Shown one piece after another: positions 13,773 through 23,462 of a stretch of 64,000 nucleotides of DNA. Location: assembly GCF_015712165.1 (NCBI RefSeq), contig NZ_JADPZX010000003.1, positions 186,001-250,000 on the forward strand, read 5' to 3'. The position numbers were made by a program, and so were the translations under genes. Origin of the DNA: Streptomyces spinoverrucosus. Its GTDB lineage: Bacteria; Actinomycetota; Actinomycetes; Streptomycetales; Streptomycetaceae. Positions within the stretch are counted from its first letter, which is position 1. The number at the start of each line of letters is the position of its first letter. The notes beneath the pieces were generated by a model. It saw only the letters and a program-made list of their open reading frames with translations, was not told the DNA's origin and did no database searches.

Positions 13773-14576
13773 TCACCGCTCCCGGCGCGCCGTCACCGTG
13801 AACTGCGCGCCGTCGGGATCCCGCAGGATCGCCTCGTCCGCGTCCAGGCGCAGCACGCTGCCTCCGTGGTGTTCCGCCGCCCGGGCGCAGGCCTCCACGT
13901 CGCGGACCGAGAAGTGGATCTGCCAGTGCGGCCGGATGGTGGGATCGGGTGCCGCCTCCAGGGCGCCGGACTCGATGCGGGCCACCACCTCGCCGCCGCT
14001 GCGCAGCACGACCTCCTCGCCCTCGTAATTGACCTCGCAGCAACCGGGGCTCGCCGAGGCCCACTCCAGGACCTCGCCGTAGAAGATCGCGGCGTCGAAG
14101 GCGTCCCGGGTGTGCAGCCGGATGAAGGCCGGCGCGGCACGGCGCCAGGCCTCCCAGTCGGTGACCAGTTCCCCCTCCCAGATGCCGAAGGTCGCTCCGT
14201 CCCGGTCGGCGAGCAGCGCCGCCCGGCCGGGCGGCAGGGAGATCGGCCCGACCGCCGCCGTACCGCCGCGCTCCTGCACCCGGCTCGCCGCCTCGTCCGC
14301 GCTGCGCACGGCGAAGTACGGCGTCCAGGCGACCGCCACCTGCCACATGGCGGTGACCGCGGCGATCCCGGCGACCGGCGTGCCGTCCACCACCGCGACC
14401 CGAAAGTGGTCGCCGAGCTTGCCCGTGCGCCACTCCCAGCCCAGTACGGCGGTGTAGAACTCCTCGGTGGCCCGCATGTCGCGACTGGTGAGGCTCACCC
14501 AGCAGGGCGCACCGAAGGCGGTGTGCGCGGAGACGACGTCCGTCGTACGGGTCGTGGGTGTCGAGTCATGTTGCAT
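13773..14576 (-). CDS. VOC (glyoxalase-like) family protein, two domains
   Basis: 267 residues with two successive VOC half-folds. The first begins CWVSLTSRDMRATEEFYTAVLGWEW. The second contains FIRLHTRDAFDAAIFYGEVLEW and ends with SVLRLDADEAILRDPDGAQFTV. Such two-domain Streptomyces proteins resemble hydroxylase- or resistance-type VOC proteins; the reaction is unknown. The ATG at 14576 was chosen over a longer in-frame start because homology-like sequence begins after it and AGGA lies about 9 nt upstream. It is convergent with glgX and divergent from the ANTAR gene. Confidence 0.85.
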   Translation of the reverse strand: MQHDSTPTTRTTDVVSAHTAFGAPCWVSLTSRDMRATEEFYTAVLGWEWRTGKLGDHFRVAVVDGTPVAGIAAVTAMWQVAVAWTPYFAVRSADEAASRVQERGGTAAVGPISLPPGRAALLADRDGATFGIWEGELVTDWEAWRRAAPAFIRLHTRDAFDAAIFYGEVLEWASASPGCCEVNYEGEEVVLRSGGEVVARIESGALEAAPDPTIRPHWQIHFSVRDVEACARAAEHHGGSVLRLDADEAILRDPDGAQFTVTARRER

Positions 14577-14700
14577 GGCAGTCGTCCTGGTCTCGTCGAC
14601 CGGCAGCCACCGGTTCGACACCAGTGTCCAACCGGAACCGGTCATGGCGCCTGCCGAGTACCCCGGTGGCACGCGTCAGTCGCGGTGGGAGGATGTAAGC

Positions 14701-15033
14701 GTGGCACGAGTTCCGCACGAGTCCGCGGGCGACACGGACCGGCTCCGGGCGCTGGAGGACGAGGTCGCCCAGCTCAAGGAGGCCGTCAGTTCGCACGCCG
14801 TGGTCGACCAGGCCATCGGCATGATGGTGGCGCTCGGCAGGGTGACCCCGGACGAGGGGTGGGCGGTGCTGAAGGAGGTCTCCCAGCACACGAACATCAA
14901 GCTGCGCACGATCGCGGAGCTGGTTCTCATCTGGGGCCGCGACGGGAGGATGCCCCCGGAGATCCGCGCCGAACTGGAGGACGCCCTCGACCGTTACGGT
15001 CCGACGCAGATCCCCGGTGCACCTCCCGAGTGA
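14701..15033 (+). CDS. ANTAR-domain RNA-binding protein
   Basis: 110 residues. A short N-terminal coiled coil (RLRALEDEVAQLKEAVSSH) leads into an ANTAR domain (VVDQAIGMMVALGRVTPDEGWAVLKEVSQ). Conserved ANTAR features are the ALGR-like loop and the hydrophobic C-terminal helix. ANTAR domains bind tandem RNA hexaloop hairpins and prevent termination. No GAF or receiver domain is attached. The GTG at 14701 has GGGAGGA 7 nt upstream, which decides this start over a longer frame. It ends 3 bp from the stop of the convergent sigma factor gene. Confidence 0.85.
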   Translation: MARVPHESAGDTDRLRALEDEVAQLKEAVSSHAVVDQAIGMMVALGRVTPDEGWAVLKEVSQHTNIKLRTIAELVLIWGRDGRMPPEIRAELEDALDRYGPTQIPGAPPE

Positions 15034-15036
15034 CCG

Positions 15037-15831
15037 TCAGCGTGGGGTGCCCGAGAGCAGTTCCTCGCGCAGCCGGGCGAAGCAGGCGCTGAGGAGCCGG
15101 GAGACGTGCATCTGCGAGATGCCGAGCTGCTGCGCGATGCAGCTCTGCGTCATGCCCCGGAAGAAGCGCAGGTAGAGGATGGTCCGCTCGCGCTCCGGCA
15201 GGGCCTGGAGACAGGGGGCAACGGCCACCCGGTCGACGACCACGTCGTAGCGCGGGTCGAGGCCGCCGATCGCGTCCGCGAGGGCGTAGCCGTCGGTCCC
15301 CGGCATCTCCGCCTCCAACGACAGCGCGGTGAAGCACTCCAGGGCCTCCATCCCGGTGCGCACCTCGCTCTCGCTCAGCTCCGCGTACGCGGCGATCTCG
15401 GCGATGGTGGGGGGTCGTCCGGGCGTCGTCTGCGCGAGCTCCTTCGCGGCGCGCCGCACCCGGTTGCGCAGGTCCTGGACGCGGCGCGGGACGTGCAGCG
15501 TCCACATGTGGTCACGGAAGTGGCGCTTGATCTCGCCCGTGACGGTCGGCACGGCGTACGCCTCGAAGGCGCGGCCGCGTGCGGGGTCGTAGTGGTCGAC
15601 GGCCTTGACCAGGCCGAGGGCGGCCACCTGGTAGAGATCCTCCAGAGCCTCTCCGCGGCCCCGGAACCGCACCGCGATCCGCTCCGCCATGGGCAACCAG
15701 ACCCGCACCAGCTCATCGCGCAGAGCCTTGCGTTCCGGGCCGTCGGGGAGCTGCCGCAGGCGTTCGAAGTCCGCGGCCGTGTCGGGGGCGTCGTCGTGGG
15801 GGTGTTGCTTCGTTCTGCTGGCGGTACGCAT
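15037..15831 (-). CDS. RNA polymerase sigma factor, SigB/SigF family
   Basis: 264 residues. Region 2 contains RFRGRGEALEDLYQVAALGLVKAVDHYDP and TVTGEIKRHFRDHMW; region 3 carries ELSESEVRTGMEAL; region 4 contains ALPERERTILYLRFF and the HTH MTQSCIAQQLGISQMHVSRLL. These are the hallmarks of Streptomyces stress/sporulation sigma factors (SigB, SigF, SigG and related). The ATG at 15831 follows GGGAGG at 8 nt. No anti-sigma gene is adjacent. The convergent ANTAR gene could be a functional neighbour, but this is unproven. Confidence 0.93.
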   Translation of the reverse strand: MRTASRTKQHPHDDAPDTAADFERLRQLPDGPERKALRDELVRVWLPMAERIAVRFRGRGEALEDLYQVAALGLVKAVDHYDPARGRAFEAYAVPTVTGEIKRHFRDHMWTLHVPRRVQDLRNRVRRAAKELAQTTPGRPPTIAEIAAYAELSESEVRTGMEALECFTALSLEAEMPGTDGYALADAIGGLDPRYDVVVDRVAVAPCLQALPERERTILYLRFFRGMTQSCIAQQLGISQMHVSRLLSACFARLREELLSGTPR

Positions 15832-16013
15832 GATGCGCGCCTCCCTCAGCAGGTGCCGGGTGGACAGACACCGTGGGTGGCACGCCCGGACCGCTCGGAG
15901 GAGTCGTGCGGGGTCGGCGTACCTGGTCCCACGGACGTGCCTCCTGTCCGAAGCACTCACATAGGGATTCCCCAGACAAAATAGTACGAAACGCACTTCA
16001 GGTCAGCGAACCA

Positions 16014-16030
16014 GCGCACCTTTGGTGCGC
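16014..16030. promoter_or_regulatory. Palindrome upstream of the sigma factor gene
   Basis: GCGCACC TTT GGTGCGC, a perfect 7-bp inverted repeat about 185 bp before the sigma factor start. It could be an operator, or part of the target region disrupted by the IS110 insertion that begins close by. The 15832-16084 stretch otherwise holds only the sigma gene promoter region. Confidence 0.35.
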
Positions 16031-16084
16031 GCCGGGGGCGTGGTAAATCCCGTGGCGTGCGCCGAAGGTGCTTCCGTCTGCCCT

Positions 16085-16298
16085 GACGTGGGGTGATGCC
16101 GGTCCGGGACGCTGGAGGGGTTCGTTCCGGCCGAAGCCGATGTCTCTGTGATGCCGGTGAGCTCGCAGGTCAGCGTGGCACTGAGGGCCGTCCACGGGAA
16201 CCGTGGAGTGTTGCTGTGAGCACGTGCGTCAGAATTCCTGTTTCGCCCTGGCCCTCCCGGAACGGTGTACCGGTTGCCGGCTGGGAGGGAGCAGAGCT
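16085..16298 (+). ncRNA. Candidate IS110 bridge (seek) RNA region
   Basis: IS110-group elements encode a structured guide RNA in the non-coding end upstream of the recombinase. This region has several stems: TCCACGG GAA CCGTGGA (16191-16207) and CCCTCCC (16252-16258) pairing with GGGAGGG (16283-16289) around an inner CGGT/ACCG hairpin. Boundaries and guide loops were not determined. Confidence 0.4.
16252..16289 (+). promoter_or_regulatory. Stem sequestering the transposase ribosome site
   Basis: CCCTCCC at 16252-16258 is complementary to GGGAGGG at 16283-16289, which is the ribosome site of the transposase (GTG at 16299). Folding would hide the site and limit transposase translation. It may also be the last stem of the bridge RNA. 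Confidence 0.5.
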
Positions 16299-17543
16299 GT
16301 GGACGTGCTGCACGAACGCTGCGCTGGTGTGGACATCAGCAAGAAGGACGCCAAGGTGTGCGTTCGGACGCCGACTGCGAAACGGCGGGGGTCGTTCACC
16401 ACCGAGACCACGACGTGGGGTTCGACGACGAACGCGGTCCTTGCGCTGCGGGATCACCTGCTCGCCGCCGAGGTCACCCTGGTGGTGATCGAGGCAACCA
16501 GCGACTACTGGAAGCCGTTCTACTACCTGCTGTCCGAGGACTTGGCCGTGATCCTGGTCAACGCCCGGCAGGTCAAGAACCTGCCCGGCCGCAAGACCGA
16601 CGTCTCCGATGCGGCCTGGCTGGCCCAGCTCGGCGCCCACGGCCTGGTCAGGCCGTCGTTCGTGCCCGACCAGCCCGTGCGTGAACTGCGGGACCTGACC
16701 CGCGCCCGCACCCAGCTCACCCGCGAGCGCGGCCAGATCGTCCAGCGCCTGGAGAAGCTGCTGGAGGACACCGGGATCAAACTTGCCGCGGTTGCCTCCG
16801 ACATCATGGGCGTCTCCGGCCGGGCCATGCTGGAGGCTCTCGTCTCGGGCGAACGCGAACCACAGACCCTCGCGGAGCTGGCCAAACGCAAGCTCCGCAA
16901 CAAGATTCCCGAACTCACCGAGGCCCTGACCGGCCGCTTCCGCGACCATCATGCCTTCCTGGTCCGGCTGCACCTGGACCACTACGACCAGCTCACGGAT
17001 GCGGTCGGGCAGCTGGATGCGCGGATCGAGGAGGCGATGGCCCCCTTTCGAGGCGCCCTCGACCTGCTCGACACCATCCCCGGGATCAACCGCGCGGTCG
17101 CCGAGGTGATCGTCGCGGAGACCGGCGGCGACATGGCCCGCTTCGCCTCCGCCCGGCACCTCGCCTCCTGGGCCGGGGTCTGCCCCGGCCACCACGAGTC
17201 CGCCGGCCGCACCAAGAACACCAAGGTCCGCCCCGGCAATCCCTACCTGAAGGGAGCACTCGGGCTCGCGGCGTTCGGCGCGGTGAGAACCAAAGACACC
17301 TACCTGCAAGCCCGTTACAAGCGGCTCACCGCCCGCCGCGGCCCGCTCAGGGCCCTGGTCGCCGTCGAGCACTCGATCATCACCGCGATCTGGCACATGC
17401 TCACCGACCACGTCACCTACCGCGAGCTCGGCGGCGCCTACTTCACCCAGCGCGACCCCGAACGCGCCACCCGCCGCGCGATCAACGCCCTCAACCAGCT
17501 CGGCTACACCGTCACCCTCAACCCGCTGGGAACCACAGCCTGA
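16299..17543 (+). CDS. IS110 family transposase (DEDD recombinase)
   Basis: 414 residues. The N-terminal RuvC-like DEDD domain shows GVDISKKDAKVCV, VVIEATSDYWKPFYYLL and GRKTDVSDAAWLAQL. The C-terminal Transposase_20 domain contains IPGINRAVAEVIVAETG and the conserved serine region FASARHLASWAGVCPG. It excises and inserts the element through a circular intermediate guided by the bridge RNA. The GTG at 16299 has GGGAGGGA about 9 nt upstream; the longer frame from 16203 lacks such support. The gene looks intact and may be active. Confidence 0.95.
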   Translation: MDVLHERCAGVDISKKDAKVCVRTPTAKRRGSFTTETTTWGSTTNAVLALRDHLLAAEVTLVVIEATSDYWKPFYYLLSEDLAVILVNARQVKNLPGRKTDVSDAAWLAQLGAHGLVRPSFVPDQPVRELRDLTRARTQLTRERGQIVQRLEKLLEDTGIKLAAVASDIMGVSGRAMLEALVSGEREPQTLAELAKRKLRNKIPELTEALTGRFRDHHAFLVRLHLDHYDQLTDAVGQLDARIEEAMAPFRGALDLLDTIPGINRAVAEVIVAETGGDMARFASARHLASWAGVCPGHHESAGRTKNTKVRPGNPYLKGALGLAAFGAVRTKDTYLQARYKRLTARRGPLRALVAVEHSIITAIWHMLTDHVTYRELGGAYFTQRDPERATRRAINALNQLGYTVTLNPLGTTA

Positions 17544-17666
17544 CCACCCCACGACCGCCCGGCAGCCCCGGCAGCCCCTGCGGCCACCGGACGCTCAGCC
17601 CTGCCCAAACAACCCCTGACCTGGACCTATTTACGCGTCAGAGCTTGACGATCCCTTGGAGCATTT

Positions 17667-17681
17667 AGCTCTGACACAGAG
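17667..17681. promoter_or_regulatory. Probable MarR operator
   Basis: CTCTG ACA CAGAG (17669-17681), a perfect 5-bp palindrome 15 bp before the MarR start. A longer 9-bp inverted repeat (GTCAGAGCT at 17637, AGCTCTGAC at 17667) spans the junction with the IS right end. Autoregulation by the downstream MarR protein is inferred. Confidence 0.5.
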
Positions 17682-17695
17682 GTAATGTCGGTCGC

Positions 17696-18147
17696 GTGGA
17701 GCAGGAGACCTTCCCGGAAGAACTGGCCGACGCGCTCGTCGGAGTGCAGCGGTTGATCCGGCGCGGGGTGCGCGCCGAGATGCCGGTGCCGCCCCTGCGC
17801 GGCGCGGAGGTGGAACTGCTGCGCCTGGTCGCGGCCCGCCCCGGCATCGGCATCTCGGACGCGGCCAGGGAGCTGTGTCTGGCGAGCAACTCGGTGTCGA
17901 CGCTCGTCAACCAGCTGGTCCGGCAGGGATATCTGCTCCGCGAGACCGACCCCGCCGACCGCCGGGCCGCCCGCCTGCTGCCCACCCCCGCGGCCGAGGA
18001 CCGGCTCGGCGAGTGGCGACGGCGGCGCGCCGCCCTCGTACGCAGGCAGCTCGCCCTGCTCGACGAGGCGGACCGCGCCGCGCTGCACGCCGCCGTCCCG
18101 GCCCTGCGGAAGCTGGCCGTCACCCTGCGAGAGGAGGCCGATCAGCC

Positions 18148-18151
<4 letters not shown>
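17696..18151 (+). CDS. MarR family transcriptional regulator
   Basis: 151 residues with the MarR winged helix. The recognition helix region is ISDAARELCLASNSVSTLVNQLVRQG and the wing is LLRETDPADRRAARLLPT. It probably represses its own operon, which encodes an ABC exporter. The GTG at 17696 is preceded by AGAGGT. Its TGA overlaps the ATG of the ATPase gene (ATGA). The IS110 element ends just upstream and may have changed its promoter. Confidence 0.93.
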
Positions 18152-18978
<827 letters not shown>

Positions 18979-19858
18979 CAGCGACCACGACCTCGGGCTG
19001 CTGCTGCGCCCGCCCGGGGCGAGGCCCGGCTGGCGGGTGCTGCCTGCCCGGGTCGCGGCGATGTGCGCGGTCGAACTGCAAAAGCTCAGCCACGACCGCA
19101 CCGAGCTGTACACCCGCGCGGTCCAGCCCGCGCTCTGGCTGCTGATCTTCGGCCAGACCTTCACCCGCATCAAGGCGATCCCGACCGGTGGCATCCCCTA
19201 CGTGGACTATCTGGCGCCCGGCATCATCGCCCAGTCGGCGATGTTCATCGCGATCTTCTACGGCATCCAGATCATCTGGGAGCGCGACGCCGGCGTCCTC
19301 AACAAGCTGCTCGTCACCCCCACGCCACGCTCGGCCCTGATCACCGGCAAGGCGTTCGCGTCCGGTGTGAAGGCGCTGATCCAGGCCGTCGTCGTGATCG
19401 TCATCGCGGCCGCGCTGGGCGTGGCACTGACGTGGAACCCGCTGCGGCTGCTCGGCGTCGCGGCCGCCGTCGTCCTCGGCTCGGCCTTCTTCTCCTGCCT
19501 GTCGATGACCATCGCGGGCATCGTGCTCAGCCGGGACCGGCTGATGGGCTTCGGCCAGGCGATCACCATGCCGCTGTTCTTCGGCTCCAACGCCCTGTAC
19601 CCGCTGTCCGTCATGCCGGGCTGGCTGCAGGCGGTCAGCAAGGTGAACCCGCTCAGCTATCAGGTCGACGCGCTGCGTGGGCTGCTGCTCGGCACGCCCG
19701 CCCGTCTCGGGACGGACTTCGCGGTGCTGGCCGTGGCCGCCGTGCTCGGTGTCGCCGCCGCCTCCTCACTGCTGGGCCGGCTCGCGCGTTGATCGCGGCC
19801 CGGACGTGATGTGCGGCACGCCCGCGAAGGGGTCGGCGCGGATTCTCCCTGCGCACGG

Positions 19859-19875
19859 CTTGATCAGCGATCAAG
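19859..19875. promoter_or_regulatory. CTTGATC/GATCAAG palindrome
   Basis: Perfect 7-bp stem with AGC loop in the 177-bp gap between the ABC permease and the next gene. It may be a weak terminator of the ABC operon or an operator for the following gene. Nothing else is recognised in this gap. Confidence 0.35.
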
Positions 19876-19969
19876 TCCGGGAAATCCCTGGCCACAGCCC
19901 ATTCCGCTCATTTGACACTGCGCTGACCCCACGGATAGGAAGCACCTTCGAGAGGTCGAGAGGTGGAGC

Positions 19970-20491
19970 GTGTACGAGCCGAACGTGGTCGGGGACTGGC
20001 AGGAGTACGACGAGCATGCCGGTCTGCGCGTTCGCGTCCACGGTCTGGAGCGGGCGGAGCCGCCGCGCGGACGTGACGACGCCGCCGAGGGCCTCGCGTA
20101 CTTCCGGCTGCGGATGACCGTCGAGAACCGCGGCGACCGGCGCTTCGGCATCCACCTGGAGGACGGCCAGATCGACGTGCGGATCGGCCCCGACGGGGAG
20201 AGCGCGTTCCTGGACTGGCGCAACTCGCAGTTCATCGAGGGCTACGACGTCTACCCGCTGCGCCGGGCCACCGCCGTGGTGTACGCGGCGGGACCGGAGG
20301 ACGCCCTGGGACAGGTGGACGTCCAGATCCAGCTGCGGGTGGACGACGACTGGGCCGACCGCCGGCTGTGGGCGGGCGGCATCGGGCTGCACGAGGGCAC
20401 CGCCTGCGCCCCCGCCGGAGCCGGCCGGGAGAGCCTGGCCCACCAGGTGAGCAACTTCCTGCGCGACCAGGCCGAGGAGGGCACCGCCTGA
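19970..20491 (+). CDS. Conserved hypothetical protein
   Basis: 173 residues, soluble, with no signal peptide or membrane segment. The alternating hydrophobic pattern (AYFRLRMTVENRGDRRFGIHLEDG, then VDVQIQLRVDD) suggests an immunoglobulin-like beta-sandwich. I do not recognise a named family with confidence. The GTG at 19970 has AGAGGTGGAGC upstream. It is convergent with hemC, with stops 6 bp apart. Confidence 0.75.
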   Translation: MYEPNVVGDWQEYDEHAGLRVRVHGLERAEPPRGRDDAAEGLAYFRLRMTVENRGDRRFGIHLEDGQIDVRIGPDGESAFLDWRNSQFIEGYDVYPLRRATAVVYAAGPEDALGQVDVQIQLRVDDDWADRRLWAGGIGLHEGTACAPAGAGRESLAHQVSNFLRDQAEEGTA

Positions 20492-20497
20492 CGCCGG

Positions 20498-21430
20498 TCA
20501 GTGCGGGATGCCGTCGATGATCTCGCGGGCGCCCTGCCGCAGCAACGCCACGGCGACCGACGTGCCCAGGGTGGCCGGGTCGAGGCGGCCCGCCCACTCG
20601 TGGGCATTGAGGCGCGTCTTGCCGTCCGGGGTGAACACGCATGCGCGCAGCGACAGTTCGCCGTGGTCGACGCGCGCGAACCCGGCGATCGGGCTGTTGC
20701 AGTGCCCCTGCAGCACATGCAGGAACATCCGCTCCGCGGTCGCCTCCCGGTGCGTGTCCGGGTCGCCGAGCGCGCTGACGGCGTCGATGAGGTCGGTGTC
20801 GCCCTCGCGGCACTGCAGGGCGAGGATGCCCGCGCCGATGGGCGGCATCATCGCCTCGGTGGAGAGGACCTCGCTGATCACGTCCCGGCGGCCGATGCGC
20901 TCCAGACCGGAGGCGGCCAGCAGCAGCGCGTCCGCGTCACCCGCGGCGAGCTTGGCCAGCCGCCGGTTGGCATTGCCACGGAACGGCACACACTCCAGGT
21001 GGGGGTGAGTGGCGGCCAGCTGGGCGACCCGGCGCACCGAGGAGGTGCCGATCCTGGTGCCGGCCGGGAGTTCGTCGAGGGTGAGCCCGCCGGGATGCAC
21101 CAGGGCGTCACGGATGTCGTCCCGCTTCAGGAACGCCGCGAACACCGTGCCCGCCGGGAGTGGCCGGTCGGCGGGCACGTCCTTGACGCAGTGCACCGCG
21201 AGATCGGCCGCACCGGCCAGCAGCGCCGCGTCGACCTCCTTGGTGAACGCGCCCTTGCCCTCGACCTTGGCGAGATCGCCGAGCCACTTGTCGCCGGTGG
21301 TCTTCACCGGCACGACCTCGGTTCTCACCCCGGGATACCGGGCCGCCAACTCGGCCTGTACCCGGGCGACTTGGGCGAGCGCCATGGGGGAGTCGCGGGA
21401 GACGACGCGGATCAGTTCGGGGACCGGCAT
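20498..21430 (-). CDS. hemC: Hydroxymethylbilane synthase (porphobilinogen deaminase)
   Basis: 310 residues. It polymerises four porphobilinogen molecules to hydroxymethylbilane for tetrapyrroles. Visible motifs are [39 protein letters not shown] with the catalytic Asp, and RIGTSSVRR. The dipyrromethane attachment cysteine is in [11 protein letters not shown], a non-standard context since most HemCs read GGCQVPIA. It is not beside hemA, hemB or hemD, so it is probably a second copy. An ATG start with GAACTG follows a weak site. Active-site residues appear intact. Confidence 0.92.
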   Translation of the reverse strand: MPVPELIRVVSRDSPMALAQVARVQAELAARYPGVRTEVVPVKTTGDKWLGDLAKVEGKGAFTKEVDAALLAGAADLAVHCVKDVPADRPLPAGTVFAAFLKRDDIRDALVHPGGLTLDELPAGTRIGTSSVRRVAQLAATHPHLECVPFRGNANRRLAKLAAGDADALLLAASGLERIGRRDVISEVLSTEAMMPPIGAGILALQCREGDTDLIDAVSALGDPDTHREATAERMFLHVLQGHCNSPIAGFARVDHGELSLRACVFTPDGKTRLNAHEWAGRLDPATLGTSVAVALLRQGAREIIDGIPH

Positions 21431-21475
21431 GCGGACACGATAGACCGCCGCCGGCCCCCGCCGCTCACGCGCCGG

Positions 21476-22252
21476 TCAGGCGTTCGGGTCGAACGCGATG
21501 CCCGACGGCTTCGCCGAGGCCAGGTGGGAGTTGAAGCTGCCGTCCTTCAGACCGAAGTTGGCACTGCCGAAGTTGTACGACGTCAGCTTGTCCCGCACGC
21601 CCGCCGGGTAGCCGTTCCAGCCGACCAGCGGAGGGTACTGCCAGGTCCCCTTGTGGTTCTCCGGCGGCTCGTCGTTCGCGTTCGCCGCACGGAAGCAGTG
21701 GGTGCTGATGCCGTCCTTGTGGTACACGATCTTCGCGTGCGTGCCGTCGAAGCGGATCGCCGAGGCGTTGTGCACCGTGAACGAGCCGTGGTTCGACGTC
21801 GAGACGTACTTGACCTGGTTGTCCTGAACCCACACCACGACGTGCTCCCAGTCGTGGCGGTGCCCGCCGATGCTGCTGCCCGGCACGGCCTGGTCCTTCT
21901 CGAAGTACAGGCCGTACAGGAAGCCGCACCAGCCGTTGTTGCACTTGTAGCGCGAGTAGCTGTTGGTGTTGTCCAGGTCCGAGGCGTCCCGGCAGTTGCC
22001 GTTGAGCGCCCCGGTCGGGTTGAGGCCGCCGTTGACGGTGCCGTCGGCGCTGATGGCGGGCGTCGAGTAGCAGCCGTCCGTGTCGTAGTCGAAGGCCGGC
22101 TGGTACGTGCGCTCCAGGCTGTCGGCGTTGGCCGGCAGCGCGGGCGGCGGGGCGGCGAAGGCGGTGGCGGGGAAGGCCACGACGAGCGCGACGGCGCCAC
22201 CGAGGCCGGTGAGCCATCTCCTGCGGTGTAGGGCGGACTTCTGCGACGACAC
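21476..22252 (-). CDS. NPP1/NLP family necrosis-inducing-like secreted protein
   Basis: 258 residues. A Tat-like signal (HRRRWLTGLGGAVALVVAF) is followed by a cleavage region TAFAAPP. The mature part has the diagnostic NLP heptapeptide GHRHDWE, as well as LYFEKDQ and WEHVVVWV. Plant-pathogen NLPs bind sphingolipids of plant membranes and lyse eudicot cells; bacterial members also occur in saprophytes. GTG start with AGGAGGAGGACGCA. The gene stands alone between hemC and a DNA ligase gene. Whether it is toxic cannot be told from sequence. Confidence 0.93.
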   Translation of the reverse strand: MSSQKSALHRRRWLTGLGGAVALVVAFPATAFAAPPPALPANADSLERTYQPAFDYDTDGCYSTPAISADGTVNGGLNPTGALNGNCRDASDLDNTNSYSRYKCNNGWCGFLYGLYFEKDQAVPGSSIGGHRHDWEHVVVWVQDNQVKYVSTSNHGSFTVHNASAIRFDGTHAKIVYHKDGISTHCFRAANANDEPPENHKGTWQYPPLVGWNGYPAGVRDKLTSYNFGSANFGLKDGSFNSHLASAKPSGIAFDPNA

Positions 22253-22405
22253 TGCGTCCTCCTCCTGGTTCGGGCGCAGCCCAACGGCTGTGGGGGGAAA
22301 GGGCAGTTCAGCTTGCCGGGGATCCCCGTCCGGGCCAAGAGGTCACAGGCGTCCCGTTGGTGAAGGACAGCCCAATACTTGTCTGCCGACCCGCCTGATA
22401 TGCCG

Positions 22406-23389
22406 TCAGGCGAGATGGTCCGGCAGGTGGGCCGTGGACTCCTCGGGCGTGAGGTCGGGCCGCAGCCGCAGCCAGGACGGCTGGCGCAGCAGCCCGGCCC
22501 GGGTCCGGGTGCTGTAGCGGACCTCGCCGACCAGCCGGGGCAGCACCCAGTGCGCCCCCGGCGCCGGCGGCGCCGGATCGAAGGGGCACACGTCACTCGC
22601 GTGCTCCCGCAGCAGCGCCGCGAGTTGCGTGCGTTCGGCCTCGCTCCAGCCGGTGCCCACGCTGCCGACGTACCGCAGCCGCCCTGCGGCGTCGTGCTGG
22701 CCGACCAGCACCGCGCCGGGCAGGCCGGTCAGCCGGCCCTTGCCGGGCTGCCAGCCGCCCACGACGACGTCCTCGCCGCGCATGTTGCGGATCTTGATCC
22801 AGGCGCGGGAACGCACACCCGGCTCGTAGACCGAGTCCAGCCGTTTGCAGATCAGGCCCTCCAGACCGTGGTCGAGGGTGGCCTGCAGGGCCTGGGCGCC
22901 ATGGCCCACCAGCGCACCCGGCGTGGACCAGAACGGTCCGGCGAGGCCCAGTCGCTCCAGCTGGGCACGCCGGCGGGCGTAGGACTGCCCGATCAGGGAG
23001 CGCCCGGCCAGGTGCATCACGTCGAACACCACCAGGTGGACCGGCACCTGGGCCGCCCGGCGCGCCGCCCGCGCCGGCGCGTGCGCCAGACCCATCCGGG
23101 ACTGGAGCAACTGGAAGTCGGCACGCCCCTGTTCGTCCAGGGCCAGCACCTCCCCGTCCAGCACCGCGGCCGTGCTGCCGAGGGCGTCGCCTAGAGGCAG
23201 CAGTTCCGGGTAGGCGGCGGTGATCTCGTCACCGGACCTGGCGCGCAGCACCACGCTTCCGTCGCCGGGGAGATACACCACCGCGCGCTGGCCGTCCTGC
23301 TTGGTCTCGTACGCCCACCGCGGGTCCTGGGCGGCGGGCGGCAGCGTGCCGGGCGTGGCGAGCATGGGGGCGATCAGCGGCAGGGTCAC
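22406..23389 (-). CDS. ATP-dependent DNA ligase (LigC/LigD-ligase type)
   Basis: 327 residues. Motif I with the AMP-accepting lysine is YETKQDGQRAVVY; downstream are VLDGEVLAL (motif III), EGLICKRLD (motif IV) and AWIKIRN (motif V). The C-terminal OB domain contains GSVGTGWSEAERTQL and PRLVGEVRYSTRTRAG. It seals nicks or ends and resembles ligases used in bacterial non-homologous end joining or repair. No Ku gene lies in the window, but a free phosphoesterase domain gene is about 3 kb away. GTG start. Confidence 0.93.
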   Translation of the reverse strand: MTLPLIAPMLATPGTLPPAAQDPRWAYETKQDGQRAVVYLPGDGSVVLRARSGDEITAAYPELLPLGDALGSTAAVLDGEVLALDEQGRADFQLLQSRMGLAHAPARAARRAAQVPVHLVVFDVMHLAGRSLIGQSYARRRAQLERLGLAGPFWSTPGALVGHGAQALQATLDHGLEGLICKRLDSVYEPGVRSRAWIKIRNMRGEDVVVGGWQPGKGRLTGLPGAVLVGQHDAAGRLRYVGSVGTGWSEAERTQLAALLREHASDVCPFDPAPPAPGAHWVLPRLVGEVRYSTRTRAGLLRQPSWLRLRPDLTPEESTAHLPDHLA

Positions 23390-23462
23390 GGCTTGAGATG
23401 TCGACGGGGCAGGGCGGCGCCACGCGCCCCGCCCGCAGGTTTCCCCTGAACGGAGGGCGGGA

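Larger units (their letters stand above)
16085..17665 (+). mobile_element. IS110-family insertion sequence (approximate ends)
   Basis: A DEDD transposase gene is flanked by non-coding ends without obvious terminal inverted repeats, as is usual for IS110. The left end is placed near 16085 and the right end before 17667, where the MarR operator begins. Both are estimates. An 11-bp direct repeat (GTGATGCCGGT at 16093 and 16148) lies in the left non-coding end. The element sits between the sigma factor promoter and the MarR promoter. Confidence 0.7.

Noticed and set aside
15998..16195. Small minus-strand frame before the IS element
   Set aside because: No ribosome site or recognisable domain; it covers the sigma promoter and the IS end.
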